Positions 7,441 through 16,218 of a DNA stretch of 41,915 nt are shown here, piece by piece. Each line of letters opens with the position of its first letter. The first letter of the stretch is position 1. Position numbers and translations under genes: made by a program. The notes under the pieces were generated by a model. It searched no databases. It was given only the letters and a program-made list of their open reading frames with translations, and was not told where the DNA came from. Source of the stretch: Deltaproteobacteria bacterium PRO3 (GTDB lineage Bacteria; UBA10199; DSSB01); assembly GCA_030263375.1 (NCBI GenBank), contig SZOV01000057.1, forward strand, positions 1 to 41,915, read 5' to 3'.

Positions 7441-8886
7441 TTAAGCCAAGCCATTTCCGCTGTAGTCTTCAGCTTCGTCGGTCGGAGAGGTCGCGAGGTC
7501 GCTTTCCCCGTAGAGGCTGAACCAGGATTTGGCGGGTTTCCAGGCGCCATCGCCCGAGCCGTCGTAGTGGATGACCGGGATCTCGATCTCGCTTTTGGGA
7601 TCGGGCTCGTCCGCGGTGGTGCTGGAGTGGATCTTTCCGTCGGTGGCGCTGAAGAGGTCGATTTGCGTGCCGCCGATCGTCATCTTGTCGGCGTTCAGGA
7701 AGTCTTGATGGTCCTTTTCCCAACCGGACTTGCCCATCGTCTCCACGAGTTTAACCTCTTGCCCGGGATAGAGGGCCTCGAAGAGCGGCTTCAGCTCTTC
7801 GGCCACGGCCTTCATGGCGTCTTTCACCGCCTTGCTCTTGTCGTCTTGGTGGTAGCGCAGATCCAGCAGATTTTGCCAGTTCGTCATGTCGGTATTGTCT
7901 TGGGAAGACGTGTCGTTGTTGTTGTTGTCGTCGTCCTGCTTTTTCGCCGCGCGTAGGGTGTCTTCGTAAAATTTGCGGCGCTCGTTGACGGCGGTCTCGA
8001 CAGCCTCGATCTTCTGCTTAAGCTCCGGCGAAATTTCTTTTAGGAACTCGAAGAGCTCCGCGCTGGGCGGGATGGATACGTTGTTCAAATCGATGCCCTT
8101 CGCCTCGGCCTTGGCCGCCAGCTGCTCGGGCGTCATGCCGGAGAGCTCCGCGAGGCTCTTCACTCCTTGCGAGTGCTGGTTGCCGGTGTCGACGGCCTCT
8201 TTAAGCTCGCCGAGCTCGCCCTTCATCGACTCGATGTCCAGTTCGGCCAGGCGGGCCGGGTCTTTCTCGGCCAGTTCAATGTCGTTGATCATCTTGTCGA
8301 TGGCGCCCAAGAATTCGGTCTTTTCATCCTCGGTGAGGTTTTCCATGCCCTCGACGTCGTCACGATAGCTTTTCAGCTCTTTTTTGAAGTCATCGACCTG
8401 CTTCTGCATCGCCTCATTGCTGGCGCCGCCTTCCTCGCCCTCCATGCCTTCCATGCCGGCCTGGGGATTGGCGATCATGTTCAGCTCGTTGGCGATCTTG
8501 GCGAGCTCGGCCTCTTGTTTTTCCGGGCTCATGCCGGCCGCTGCGTTGATGCGCCCCATGAAGCTGGCGTACTGATCGGCGCTGAGCGTGCCTTTCATGG
8601 AGGTGACCATCTCGCGAAGGTCCGCGACCGAATAGCCGCCTACCGGGGCGCCGCCCGCCTCGTCGCCACCCTCGTATTCGCCGCCGATAAACTCGTCCTC
8701 GTAGCCGCCGTCCATCCCATAGTCATCGCCGCCCATGCCCGGGTCGTAGCCGGAATCGCCATAAGGGTCGGGCGCGGGACCGCCAGTGCTTTGGTTCTTC
8801 GCGTAAGGATCGGGGCCGCCTTTGCCGTAGCTGTTCGCGTAGGGATCTTGGGGCGGGACTTGATTGTTTTTGATGGGGTTGGCCAT
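7441..8886 (-). CDS. Hypothetical acidic protein, paralogue of the 9172 gene
   Basis: 481 residues, no signal peptide and no membrane segment. The first roughly 80 residues are low complexity (Gly, Tyr, Asp, Pro; repeated DPYA/DPYG turns). The middle is helical and acidic with likely coiled coil, and the region near 320 is rich in Asp/Asn. The part LAELSGMTPEQLAAK and a later LFEALYPGQEVKL correspond to LMELSGKTEAQLLAG and YFQKLYPDAIVQN in the 521-residue protein upstream. AGGAGG lies about 10 bases before the ATG. It ends 3 bp from the MurD-like gene in convergent orientation. Unsignalled polar N-termini of this kind occur in substrates of specialised secretion systems, but no such system is visible here. 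Function unknown. Confidence 0.8.
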   Translation of the reverse strand: MANPIKNNQVPPQDPYANSYGKGGPDPYAKNQSTGGPAPDPYGDSGYDPGMGGDDYGMDGGYEDEFIGGEYEGGDEAGGAPVGGYSVADLREMVTSMKGTLSADQYASFMGRINAAAGMSPEKQEAELAKIANELNMIANPQAGMEGMEGEEGGASNEAMQKQVDDFKKELKSYRDDVEGMENLTEDEKTEFLGAIDKMINDIELAEKDPARLAELDIESMKGELGELKEAVDTGNQHSQGVKSLAELSGMTPEQLAAKAEAKGIDLNNVSIPPSAELFEFLKEISPELKQKIEAVETAVNERRKFYEDTLRAAKKQDDDNNNNDTSSQDNTDMTNWQNLLDLRYHQDDKSKAVKDAMKAVAEELKPLFEALYPGQEVKLVETMGKSGWEKDHQDFLNADKMTIGGTQIDLFSATDGKIHSSTTADEPDPKSEIEIPVIHYDGSGDGAWKPAKSWFSLYGESDLATSPTDEAEDYSGNGLA

Positions 8887-8941
8887 GATATTCGATCCTC
8901 CTCGAGAGAAACAATCTCAAGTATTCTGAATCCTTTGGTTT

Positions 8942-9172
8942 TTATTGTCCAGTGACTAATCGGCCGGGAACCCAATCGGCCGAGGTCTCTGTGGCATTCT
9001 GATTGTTACGGGTAACGGGGGAGGAGGGAATAGCCAAGCAATTCATCGTGTCTCCGCCCCCGAGGCCCATTCTTGCGACACTATTATTTTCGATTTTCCG
9101 TCCTCGGGTGTTGTGGATTTCTCTAAATAAATTCGTCATTTTGGGGTCAAGGACCTTCGTCCGGACCCGCAT
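8942..9172 (-). CDS. Possible small protein coupled to the upstream gene
   Basis: 76 codons starting at an ATG that overlaps the stop of the 521-residue gene as TAATG, the classical reinitiation arrangement. The product is polar, rich in Asn, Thr and Arg, with no recognisable motif. The internal ATG at 9139 (MTNLFREI) is an alternative start. There is no Shine-Dalgarno sequence. A duplicated AATCGGCCG lies near its end (8957-8981). It could equally be the non-coding gap between the two paralogues. Confidence 0.3.
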   Translation of the reverse strand: MRVRTKVLDPKMTNLFREIHNTRGRKIENNSVARMGLGGGDTMNCLAIPSSPVTRNNQNATETSADWVPGRLVTGQ

Positions 9173-10737
9173 TATTTGGAGAAGGTGACTCCAATATAGT
9201 CCGGCGTGCTTTGCCAGTGCAGCTCTCCCTCGCTGACCCCGACGATGGTGATATAGCCCTGGGCATAGCCCTCGCCGGAGTTTTGGACGATGGCGTCGGG
9301 GTAGAGCTTTTGGAAGTACTCGACGAAACGATCGTTGATCGCCTTGTAGTCGGTCTTATCCGCGCTCTTATTCAGTTCCTCCTGAATCTCCGGGTCGATC
9401 ATGGCGAAGAAGTTGAGCATTCTATAGAGATCGGAGTCTTTGGTTTCCGGCTGTCCGGGGGTGGGATTGGCGAGCTTTTCCGGAGGGAACTTCTTTTCCT
9501 GGATCGCCTTCTTCAGTTCCGCGATGTCCTTGAACTCGAAGCCCTGGGCCTTGAGCCCGGCGAGCAACTGCGCCTCCGTCTTTCCGGACAGCTCCATCAG
9601 GCCCTGGATCATCGCGTCCGCGTCGACGCCGCCCGAGGCGGTCGCGTCGTTGACGCCGCCGTTCAGGGTGACGCGCTCGCTCATCTCGGCGGGGACGCCC
9701 TCGGTGCCTGGCGTCGTGCCGAACTTAATGTACTCGGCGTTGGCGTTGACGTTCACCTTGTAACCCTTCTGGACGAGATAGGTGTCGGTGCTGCCGTCCT
9801 TGTGCTTGACCGCGACCTCGATGGTGCCGTCGGGCTTCTGCGTGACGACGACCTCGTCGGAGGGCTTCACCGAGATGTTGGCGTCGGAGTAGACGACATG
9901 CGTCTGGCTCTCGCCCGGATTGGCCCAGAAGTCGATGGTGCCGCCGGCGAATTCGGGCTCGTAGAGAATCGTGCCGTCCTCCTGGACCACGCCCTCGATG
10001 CTGGCGTCGGGTTTGCCGCCCGCGCCCTCGGCGCCGCCGGTGAATTTGCCGGTGGTGATGTTGGGATCGCCGGTATTGTTGACGACCTGCTGATCCGAGT
10101 TGGGCGTGTTGATCTTGATCTTGTCGCCGTTGGCGGGGTCGTAGTCGTGGACGAAGTAGACCGCCTGGGTGCCGGTGGCCGGGTCGGTGACGGTGATCTT
10201 CACGACGGTCTCCGCGGGTTGGAAGCGGGTGTCCGTCGTGGTCTCGACGGTGACGTCGGCCGAGGTGGGCGCGACGTTGATGGTGACGTCGTTGCCCCAG
10301 AGGTCGTGGGTGCCGTCGCCGGTGAAGCCGACGCTGTTCTTCTCATCGGTGTATACCCAGTTGTCCATGGTGCCGGTCATGCCGCCGAACTGATTGCTCT
10401 GAACCTGGTTCACTCCGACGCCGCCATTCGGGGCTTGAGAAATACCGGGGTCCCAAGTGCCGAGGTTGAGCTGGCCTGCAGCCCACTGCATCTGGGCGAG
10501 GAAGGCGCTCCATGCTTGGGCGTCAGGCTTGGGGGTGTTGGGATCGCCCGCCATGACGGCGTTGTAATAGGCGTAGGCCTGCTCGTACCAAGCGGCCAGC
10601 TCGGAATTGGCGGCGCTGCCTTGCCCCAAGGACTTGGTCGCGGGGGAGTGAGTCCCTAAGGCCTTGCTTGGGGCCGATTGAGAGACCGGATTTTGATACG
10701 AAGGTTGCGAGACGGTAGAAGAGAAATTGCTTTCCAT
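9172..10737 (-). CDS. Hypothetical beta-rich protein, paralogue of the 7441 gene
   Basis: 521 residues without signal peptide. The N-terminal 45 residues are Ser/Gln/Pro-rich. A short helical part (AAWYEQAYAYYNAVMAG) follows. Residues about 110-350 are Thr/Val/Asp/Gly-rich and look like beta repeats (DVTINVAPTSADVTVE, VVKITVTDPATGTQAVYFV, EVVVTQKPDGTIEVAVK), similar in style to adhesin or filament domains. The C-terminal part carries LMELSGKTEAQLLAG and an FQKLYPDA motif shared with the 481-residue paralogue downstream. GAGGAGG lies 9 bases before the ATG. An equally long plus-strand reading exists but lacks a ribosome site and is a GC-skew shadow. Function unknown; a secreted structural role is inference. 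Confidence 0.8.
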   Translation of the reverse strand: MESNFSSTVSQPSYQNPVSQSAPSKALGTHSPATKSLGQGSAANSELAAWYEQAYAYYNAVMAGDPNTPKPDAQAWSAFLAQMQWAAGQLNLGTWDPGISQAPNGGVGVNQVQSNQFGGMTGTMDNWVYTDEKNSVGFTGDGTHDLWGNDVTINVAPTSADVTVETTTDTRFQPAETVVKITVTDPATGTQAVYFVHDYDPANGDKIKINTPNSDQQVVNNTGDPNITTGKFTGGAEGAGGKPDASIEGVVQEDGTILYEPEFAGGTIDFWANPGESQTHVVYSDANISVKPSDEVVVTQKPDGTIEVAVKHKDGSTDTYLVQKGYKVNVNANAEYIKFGTTPGTEGVPAEMSERVTLNGGVNDATASGGVDADAMIQGLMELSGKTEAQLLAGLKAQGFEFKDIAELKKAIQEKKFPPEKLANPTPGQPETKDSDLYRMLNFFAMIDPEIQEELNKSADKTDYKAINDRFVEYFQKLYPDAIVQNSGEGYAQGYITIVGVSEGELHWQSTPDYIGVTFSK

Positions 10738-11267
10738 CCAAAAGACCCTCCTCAGAGTCCAAAATCTAGGAAAAGCAATTTGGATGCCATGAAAATAAAT
10801 TTTATAACTTATTGTTTTTATTATATTTATTTTGAAATAATCCCTTCCGGTTGGCTTTGTTCTAGGAGCTGTTTTTGTTCACATGTGAAATAATTTTTCC
10901 TAGGTCGATTGGGGTGGCGACTCCTCTTTTTGGAGACGGGGCCTAGATTTCAAGGGCCGACGGCGTCAAAAAGGCCGACATTTGCCTTAAAATCAGGCAA
11001 AAATGGGCCTTTATTTGGGATATCCACAGTCATTTTGAGTACAGAAGTTTTTCAAACTGGAGGCTGGGACACCCAGAAATTCGCCGTCTTGGGGGGCTCA
11101 GGCCCCAAAATAGGGCGGCGGGCCTTTCTCACTCACAGCCTCATATCTTACTATCTATTTAATAATACTTAATATTTTAAATATTTTCCCCAAGGACCCC
11201 CAGTGGCCTGTTTTATGCACGATTTTTCCATAGGTTCTCCAAAGCAATTTGGAAAGCGAGCACTCCC
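10738..11267. other. 530-bp intergenic region with hairpins
   Basis: Holds the divergent promoters for the 9172 and 11268 genes. The first half is very AT-rich. Visible elements are a 12-bp palindrome TTCACATGTGAA near 10876, a hairpin TTTGCCT/AGGCAAA at 10981-11001, and an inverted TTGGGG/CCCCAA near 11092-11112. AAAGCAATTTGGA occurs twice, near 10773 and 11241. An open frame at 10909-11172 has no ribosome site and no protein-like features. A small RNA is conceivable but unsupported. Confidence 0.5.
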
Positions 11268-11480
11268 ATGGCCACCGAAAAAGACAAAGCCCAAGATTCC
11301 AAGGTTCTTGAAAAGCTCCTCTGCGAGGAATCCCGAGCGGAGAACGAGCCGAAGGCGGCTGCCGCGGCCAAGACGCCGTGCGTGACGGGCGCCCCTCAGT
11401 GGCACGTCGAAGAGTCCAAGGCCACGCCCTTCGTGAGCGATTTCTTTTTCAGTCATTCCGACAAAGTCCTCGGCATCTGA
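11268..11480 (+). CDS. Small hypothetical soluble protein
   Basis: 70 residues, charged at the N-terminus (MATEKDKAQDSKVLEKLL), with an Ala-rich middle, two Cys, and an aromatic C-terminal part (PFVSDFFFSHSDKVLGI). A weak GGAAAG precedes the ATG at about 14 bases. A textbook terminator starts 24 bp after the stop, which supports a real single-gene transcript. No family recognised. Confidence 0.6.
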   Translation: MATEKDKAQDSKVLEKLLCEESRAENEPKAAAAAKTPCVTGAPQWHVEESKATPFVSDFFFSHSDKVLGI

Positions 11481-11504
11481 TTGCACCATCACCTGCCAAA
11501 AATG

Positions 11505-11534
11505 GCCCCAGAATCCTTCTGGGGCATTTTTTTT
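11505..11534 (+). terminator. Intrinsic terminator after the 11268 gene
   Basis: A perfect 9-bp stem GCCCCAGAA/TTCTGGGGC with a 3-base loop is followed by ATTTTTTTT. It ends the 11268 transcript and separates it from the 11620 gene. Confidence 0.92.
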
Positions 11535-11619
11535 ATTGTCCACAAGGCATTTTCTTCCCATTTGGGATAACTTGTGATAAGTCCATGAAATCTGAAGTGA
11601 AGACCCGAAAGGAGGTCCT

Positions 11620-12162
11620 GTGGACAAGTCCAATTTTTCCAAACGATTTTGGGGTCTCGTCTTCGCCCTGACCTTTTTAGGTTCGGTGGGGGCGGTGGCC
11701 AAGGCCCTGGGTGCCAACGAGGCGGTGGGTGACAAGTCCCTGCAAGCCTTGCCGACCGCCCCGGCTGCCGATGCAACGCAAACCGTGACTCCCTCCCATC
11801 CCGATGAAGATTTGGCCTCCTCGGCCGGCAAGGATTTCTCCTCCGGCGCAGGCAGCATCGGCCAGGGCTTCGTCAAGGGGGCCAAAGTCACCGGCAAGGC
11901 CTTCAAGACCGCCGGCCATACGATGGCCAAGGGCTTCAAGAAGGCCGGCCGTTCCATTCGCGATTACTTCCTCGGTAAAAAGGAAGGTGACGTGGAAGAG
12001 AGCGACCTGAGCGGCGTCACCGAAGAAACCGGAGAAGCGGCGACCTCCGCGCGCGACCCCATCTCCGACGAGCTCGACGCGGTCGGCAACGACATGCCCA
12101 GGCAGGCCGAGCGGAAAAATCTCTCGAAGCAGCCGGCGGAAGCGGATTCGGCGACGAATTAA
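11620..12162 (+). CDS. Exported small basic/amphipathic protein
   Basis: 180 residues from a GTG start preceded by AAAGGAGGT. An N-terminal signal peptide is likely (KRFWGLVFALTFLGSVGAV). The mature part contains a Gly/Lys/Phe amphipathic run with near-repeats (GFVKGAKVTGKAFKTAG, then MAKGFKKAGRSIRDYF), then an acidic Ser/Thr/Glu-rich tail. The middle could form an amphipathic helix that touches membranes or envelope polymers. No family recognised. It stands alone between the terminator at 11505 and a convergent gene at 12200. Confidence 0.75.
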   Translation: MDKSNFSKRFWGLVFALTFLGSVGAVAKALGANEAVGDKSLQALPTAPAADATQTVTPSHPDEDLASSAGKDFSSGAGSIGQGFVKGAKVTGKAFKTAGHTMAKGFKKAGRSIRDYFLGKKEGDVEESDLSGVTEETGEAATSARDPISDELDAVGNDMPRQAERKNLSKQPAEADSATN

Positions 12163-12199
12163 GCGACAATTTTTTTTTGCAGCCCGGCGGTTTCGGCGC

Positions 12200-12670
12200 C
12201 TACCGGCATTTCGGGAGGGATCCCGAACCGGGACGGGCGGTTTTTACCGCGCTCCAATGGAAGGCGTTATAGACCTTTTCGGATTGGCTCCGAAGATAAA
12301 ATAGCCCTTCTAGTCCGGGCAGGATGATTGGCCCCTGGTCTCCCACGCAACCGGATTTGCCGTAGTCATAGTGAATGAAAGTGACGGTAATTTTTTCACC
12401 CGCCTTGAACTTACCTTTAAGCACCTTGCGGATCACGACCGGGATCTCGTAGCGATAGACGTCGCTGCAGCGGTTGGATTCCACCTTCTCCAGGCAGCGA
12501 ATCGATTGCAAGGCCTCGCTTTCGACGATTAAGTCCGAATCTTTTTCTAATTGCTCCGAGGACAGGGGAGGGCTGAGTGCCTGGGCCGGGGTTGAGATCA
12601 GGTAAAATAAAATCCCGGCAAAAGTTACACAGAAAAATTTTGCGACCAGTCTTTTTAACGAATGATTCAT
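12200..12670 (-). CDS. Exported protein, NTR/TIMP-like fold possible
   Basis: 156 residues with a clear signal peptide (KFFCVTFAGILFYLISTPAQA). The mature part reads as beta strands with four cysteines: SDLIVESEALQSIRC, YRYEIPVVIRKVLKGKFKAG, KITVTFIHYDYG, CVGDQGPIILPGLEGLFYL. This order, a leading damage/emission-type strand, a V-KG turn, then a Cys and a 'G..YL' strand, recalls small secreted NTR-like proteins of bacteria. That assignment is tentative. Same strand as the 12701 membrane protein, 31 bp apart, so probably co-transcribed. Confidence 0.75.
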   Translation of the reverse strand: MNHSLKRLVAKFFCVTFAGILFYLISTPAQALSPPLSSEQLEKDSDLIVESEALQSIRCLEKVESNRCSDVYRYEIPVVIRKVLKGKFKAGEKITVTFIHYDYGKSGCVGDQGPIILPGLEGLFYLRSQSEKVYNAFHWSAVKTARPGSGSLPKCR

Positions 12671-12700
12671 AAAGAACTCACGAAATAATCCCTATCGTCT

Positions 12701-13078
12701 TCAAGCCGACTTGCCAAAATACAGCCGGGTTTCGGGCTTCAACCAATAGATAAGCAGAAAGAGCGAAGCAACGATCGTCAGCCCGTTGAGGAAGCCGATG
12801 CAGATCAAGACTGTCCCCAAGGTCCAAATCCAGGGCTTCGGCGCGCTGATCCAGGGTAGGGCGAAAATGACGACGAGCCCCAGGCTGACGGTCAGCATCA
12901 CGGTGACCAGGAAAGAAAAGAGCCAGATCGGCGGGCCGTCCGGCGTTGTTGGGATCTCCTCCTGGGGAATGAAAAATGCCGCGACGGAGGCCAGGGCGAT
13001 GACCGCGTAGAGAAAAATCATAAACCCGCAGTAGGCTTTGAACCATTTCACTACCGGAGGTCTGGATGAAGAAACCAT
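12701..13078 (-). CDS. Small polytopic membrane protein
   Basis: 125 residues from the ATG at 13078; the frame is open further to a TTG at 13141, which I consider less likely. Three to four membrane helices are visible: AYCGFMIFLYAVIALASVAA, WLFSFLVTVMLTVSLGLVV, and WTLGTVLICIGFLNGLTIV with FLLIYWL. Between helices one and two is a short polar loop with PQEEIPTTPDGPP. No family recognised. Divergent from the large exported protein at 13294. Confidence 0.7.
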   Translation of the reverse strand: MVSSSRPPVVKWFKAYCGFMIFLYAVIALASVAAFFIPQEEIPTTPDGPPIWLFSFLVTVMLTVSLGLVVIFALPWISAPKPWIWTLGTVLICIGFLNGLTIVASLFLLIYWLKPETRLYFGKSA

Positions 13079-13184
13079 GGCTTCCGCCTTTCCAGGAGCA
13101 AGGACCCGAAGGAATTTTAACGAGAAGCTCGGGGAATTCAAAGCATTTCAATCCGGAAGCTTTGGGTTCAGCCTCTTCAAAATA

Positions 13185-13204
13185 AAATCATCCTTAGGGA
13201 TGAC
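13185..13204. promoter_or_regulatory. Palindromic operator candidate, copy 1
   Basis: AAATCATCCTTAGGGATGAC lies about 100 bp upstream of the 13294 gene. It matches the palindromes at 17058, 18355 and 37127 in core and in orientation relative to the downstream gene. The second arm is shorter than in the other copies. Confidence 0.5.
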
Positions 13205-13293
13205 GCGGGGCGGGACGGGCTCGGCGTAAAATCTGCACAGTCATTATTCATTTAAAAAATTCGGATGAATGACTCCGAAGCATGGGAGGAGTT

Positions 13294-15762
13294 ATGAGTC
13301 GCTTTTTCATCCGTTTGGGAATTGCGGTATTAATTCCCTTCGTTTCTTTTTGTTCTTTGATCCTTTCGCAAGCCCAAGCGCGCGCGGCCACGGCCATTGA
13401 GCTTACCGGGAGCCTCCAAATCGACGTCGACGGCAGCGGCAGGATACTCGTCCCCCAGCCCGGCGGCTATGTCGCGGTCCTGGATGGGGCGACGATTCTG
13501 GACAGCGCCCAAACGGATTTGGACGGCATCGCAAGGTTGATCGTTCCGCAGGGAGTCGGCGTATGGACCGCGATCTCGGGCGGTTCCGGGGAAGAGCTGT
13601 GGTCTCCCTTCGCCCCCTTCAGTCCCATATATTTCGAGTTTGTCCGATCGGCATCCGCCGAAGCGCGTCTTCAGGATCCCGTTTTTACCTTGTCGGCGCC
13701 TCCGGTGGATTTTGAATCGTTGGCTCAAGCGGTGCGCGATCGCGGCATCGAGGGGACGGGGGCCTTTACGAGGAACGTTTGGATCAAGGCCATTCGGAAA
13801 AATCGAGCGGAACTGATCAACGACCGTTTTTACGAAACCCTTCGGACCTTGAACGCAAGTCCCGTGATCCAATCCTTTTGGGGCCGATTCGCGGGCGACA
13901 ATACCCAATTAAAGGCGAGGGCCCTGGAGATCCTGCGACCGGACTGCGACCCGCAGGACAGGGACGACGAACATTGTCATCTGAGGGCCCGTTTGGAATC
14001 GCAGTTCTTGACATTCTTGCTCAACAATCCGGTCATCGCCTTGGATCCGCCGGCGCCCATTGAAGAATTGCCCCCGGAGACCAAGCCGCCGGTTCCTTCC
14101 TTCTCACTAGTGTACAAGGTGCTCCTCGACAACATCCTGCTGCAGGCGGATCTGAGTCTGGAGGGCGACCGACGATTGGCCCGAAGCGCCCTTCGGTCGC
14201 TGCGGACCTTCAATCGCCAGCTCCAAGAGCCCGCCGCCCGGCCCGAATACGGCGTGATCACGACCGTTTCCAACGGGACTCCGCAGGTGGGAAGCCCTTT
14301 CACCGTGACCGTCACGGCCACCAACACCGGGGTGAGATCGGAGGAGGACTTCCTCTTGCTGGTCCAGGCGCCCGCGGGAGTACGCTTGGTTGATGCGGAT
14401 CCAGCGACATCCGGCCCCATCGCCCAAGTGGGTTCCCTCTACGCAGCCGCCTTTTCCCCTTTGGATTCGGGAGAGAGCCGCGCCATTGCCCTTACGGCCG
14501 TGGCGGACCGGGTGAGCGAAGACGACCTCTCGTGGAAAGTTTTCGGAGGCGCCGGGGACAACGACGCGCGGGACAATTCCGGCACCGTTCTCGTCCGGCC
14601 GCAGCCGGCCTCGGGCTTGAGCGTCAGGATCGAAAGCCCGACCGAGATTGTCATCGGCGAGGCCGCCGAATTCACGGCGAAGGTCCGCAACGACAGTATT
14701 CTTCCTCCGGATGCCGTGACGGTCACCGTCCGCATCACCAACGAGCCCTCCGGTGCGAGCACCGTCATCAAAGGAACGACCAGCGAAGGAGGAGAGATCG
14801 TGGCCGTACGCGAGACCGAGGTGGTGGCGCGTTTTGAATCCTTGCGTCCCCAGGACGAGGTGGAGGTGAGGGTCACCGTCGTCGCGACCCAACCTGGCGT
14901 GGTCACCGCGGATACGGGCGCCGAAGGTGAATTTTTGGCGCTGGCGCAGGCCGTCGCCCCCGCCGTTTCCATCCGGGAACGGGAGGAGTTTTTCGTGAAC
15001 ATCACGCAGCCCGCTCCCAATACGGAGTTGGACGGCCCCACCTTCGTTCTTTACGACCATTCCGCCAATATCGTCCGGGCGACCACCCACCTCGACGAGC
15101 GCTTGCTTTGCGACGAGCAGCCGCCGACGGGGTCCTGTTTCTTCGACAGCACGGGCTTGGCCAACGGCGATTACCTGTTGACGGTGACGGGCTACCGTCA
15201 GGACGGCCAGACGGTTTCCGATTCCATCACCGTCTTTGTGGACAACGGGACGCGGTTTATCGAAGACCCCCTGCGCCCCAATCCGGTGCGGGTGACGAGC
15301 GGATCGACCGTCATCTTCGGCGGTCAGTACGACAACAGCGGTCGCTCCGAGGAAGAGGTTGAAATTCGTTTCACGACCGATGCCTGCCGTGTGGGTCGCC
15401 AACAAAATTGCACCATGCGAACCGGTGCGGTGCGACAAGACGGGGACGAGGTTGCAACTTGCGTCCCCTTCGACAGCGACGGCGGAATTTCCTGCCTCAT
15501 GACCCTCGCAGCGGGCAGCGCGGGCCGCGTGGAGGTGGACGTGACCCCTCTCCTGACTCCGGTGGGAGTCGCCGCGGGCGGTGCCACCATGAACTGGGAC
15601 CTCTCCCTCTTCCAAGGGGCCGAGGCCGGCGCGGGCCAAGCGATCACCGGGAGTACGGACATCGATCCGCTGCCGGCGAACTGCCTCGCCGACTGCGCCT
15701 CGAGCGCCGACTGCTGCTTGAGCGAGCCAAATTGCGCCGCGCACCCGAGTTGTGGCCGGTAA
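13294..15762 (+). CDS. Large exported Ig-like/CARDB-type repeat protein
   Basis: 822 residues. The ATG at 13294 follows GGAGG closely; an in-frame ATG at 13282 would place the ribosome site inside the coding sequence. A signal peptide is visible (FFIRLGIAVLIPFVSFCSLILSQAQARA). Residues about 45-110 form an SPOR-like or CarboxypepD-like beta domain, then a helical segment to about 310. From about 330 on there are several beta-sandwich units typical of DUF11/CARDB proteins (VGSPFTVTVTATNTGVRSEEDF; VIGEAAEFTAKVRNDS), followed by an Ig-like unit (GDYLLTVTGYRQDGQTVSDS). The end is Cys-rich (NCLADCASSADCCL). It is probably a cell-surface or secreted protein. The operator-like palindrome at 13185 lies upstream, and the 15799 gene follows 36 bp downstream in the same transcript. 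Confidence 0.82.
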   Translation: MSRFFIRLGIAVLIPFVSFCSLILSQAQARAATAIELTGSLQIDVDGSGRILVPQPGGYVAVLDGATILDSAQTDLDGIARLIVPQGVGVWTAISGGSGEELWSPFAPFSPIYFEFVRSASAEARLQDPVFTLSAPPVDFESLAQAVRDRGIEGTGAFTRNVWIKAIRKNRAELINDRFYETLRTLNASPVIQSFWGRFAGDNTQLKARALEILRPDCDPQDRDDEHCHLRARLESQFLTFLLNNPVIALDPPAPIEELPPETKPPVPSFSLVYKVLLDNILLQADLSLEGDRRLARSALRSLRTFNRQLQEPAARPEYGVITTVSNGTPQVGSPFTVTVTATNTGVRSEEDFLLLVQAPAGVRLVDADPATSGPIAQVGSLYAAAFSPLDSGESRAIALTAVADRVSEDDLSWKVFGGAGDNDARDNSGTVLVRPQPASGLSVRIESPTEIVIGEAAEFTAKVRNDSILPPDAVTVTVRITNEPSGASTVIKGTTSEGGEIVAVRETEVVARFESLRPQDEVEVRVTVVATQPGVVTADTGAEGEFLALAQAVAPAVSIREREEFFVNITQPAPNTELDGPTFVLYDHSANIVRATTHLDERLLCDEQPPTGSCFFDSTGLANGDYLLTVTGYRQDGQTVSDSITVFVDNGTRFIEDPLRPNPVRVTSGSTVIFGGQYDNSGRSEEEVEIRFTTDACRVGRQQNCTMRTGAVRQDGDEVATCVPFDSDGGISCLMTLAAGSAGRVEVDVTPLLTPVGVAAGGATMNWDLSLFQGAEAGAGQAITGSTDIDPLPANCLADCASSADCCLSEPNCAAHPSCGR

Positions 15763-15798
15763 AATTTTCTCATTTCCAATCCAAAAGGAGGATCTCCG

Positions 15799-16188
15799 AT
15801 GAAAATCATCAAAATTAATTTCCTGGCGGTAAGCGTGGCGGCCTTGCTGGGGCTGTGTTTTTCCACCCCGGCAAAGGCCCAAGACTTGTTGGAATACCAA
15901 ATGGCGGGGACGGGCACACTGGCAGTTCCTCTCTATTCGCTTCCCAACGATCCCTCGTTGGACGTTCCCTTGTACTCGGTCGATTGGACGGGCAGGGTGG
16001 AGACCAATAACGTCGCCTTGTCCGGAAATTCCACGGTGAGTGCCGTATTAAGGCCGAATGCCGAGACGGGTGCCTACGACGTCGTTGTCGAGGCCACGAG
16101 CCGCAACGGTTTGGTGGTGCCGCTCTACAGCATTCCCGGCGTAGTTCGCGGCGGGGCCTGTCTACCTTTTCCCCACACCCCTCGATGA
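15799..16188 (+). CDS. Small exported protein with VPLYS repeats
   Basis: 129 residues with signal peptide (FLAVSVAALLGLCFSTPAKA) and AAGGAGG before the ATG. The mature part has three copies of VPLYS (AVPLYSLP, DVPLYSVD, VVPLYSIPG) spaced through a beta-rich, Thr/Asn-rich chain, which suggests a small repeat fold. It follows the 13294 gene by 36 bp and the pair ends at the strong terminator at 16219, so the two exported proteins are likely made together. No family recognised. Confidence 0.75.
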   Translation: MKIIKINFLAVSVAALLGLCFSTPAKAQDLLEYQMAGTGTLAVPLYSLPNDPSLDVPLYSVDWTGRVETNNVALSGNSTVSAVLRPNAETGAYDVVVEATSRNGLVVPLYSIPGVVRGGACLPFPHTPR

Positions 16189-16218
16189 GAACAGGCATAG
16201 TCCATGCTAGGACCACAG

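Noticed and set aside
9211-10659. Plus-strand open frame of 482 codons
   Set aside because: Antisense to the 521-residue gene, which has GAGGAGG at the right spacing. The shadow product is Val/Gly/Leu/Arg-biased low complexity.
10909-11172. Open frame of 87 codons in the 10.7-11.3 kb gap
   Set aside because: Starts at a non-ATG codon without a ribosome site, crosses two hairpins, and the product has no recognisable features.
14107-15900. Minus-strand open frame of 597 codons
   Set aside because: Antisense to the 13294 gene, which has a signal peptide, ribosome site and domain-like beta units. The shadow runs across the end of that gene and into the next.
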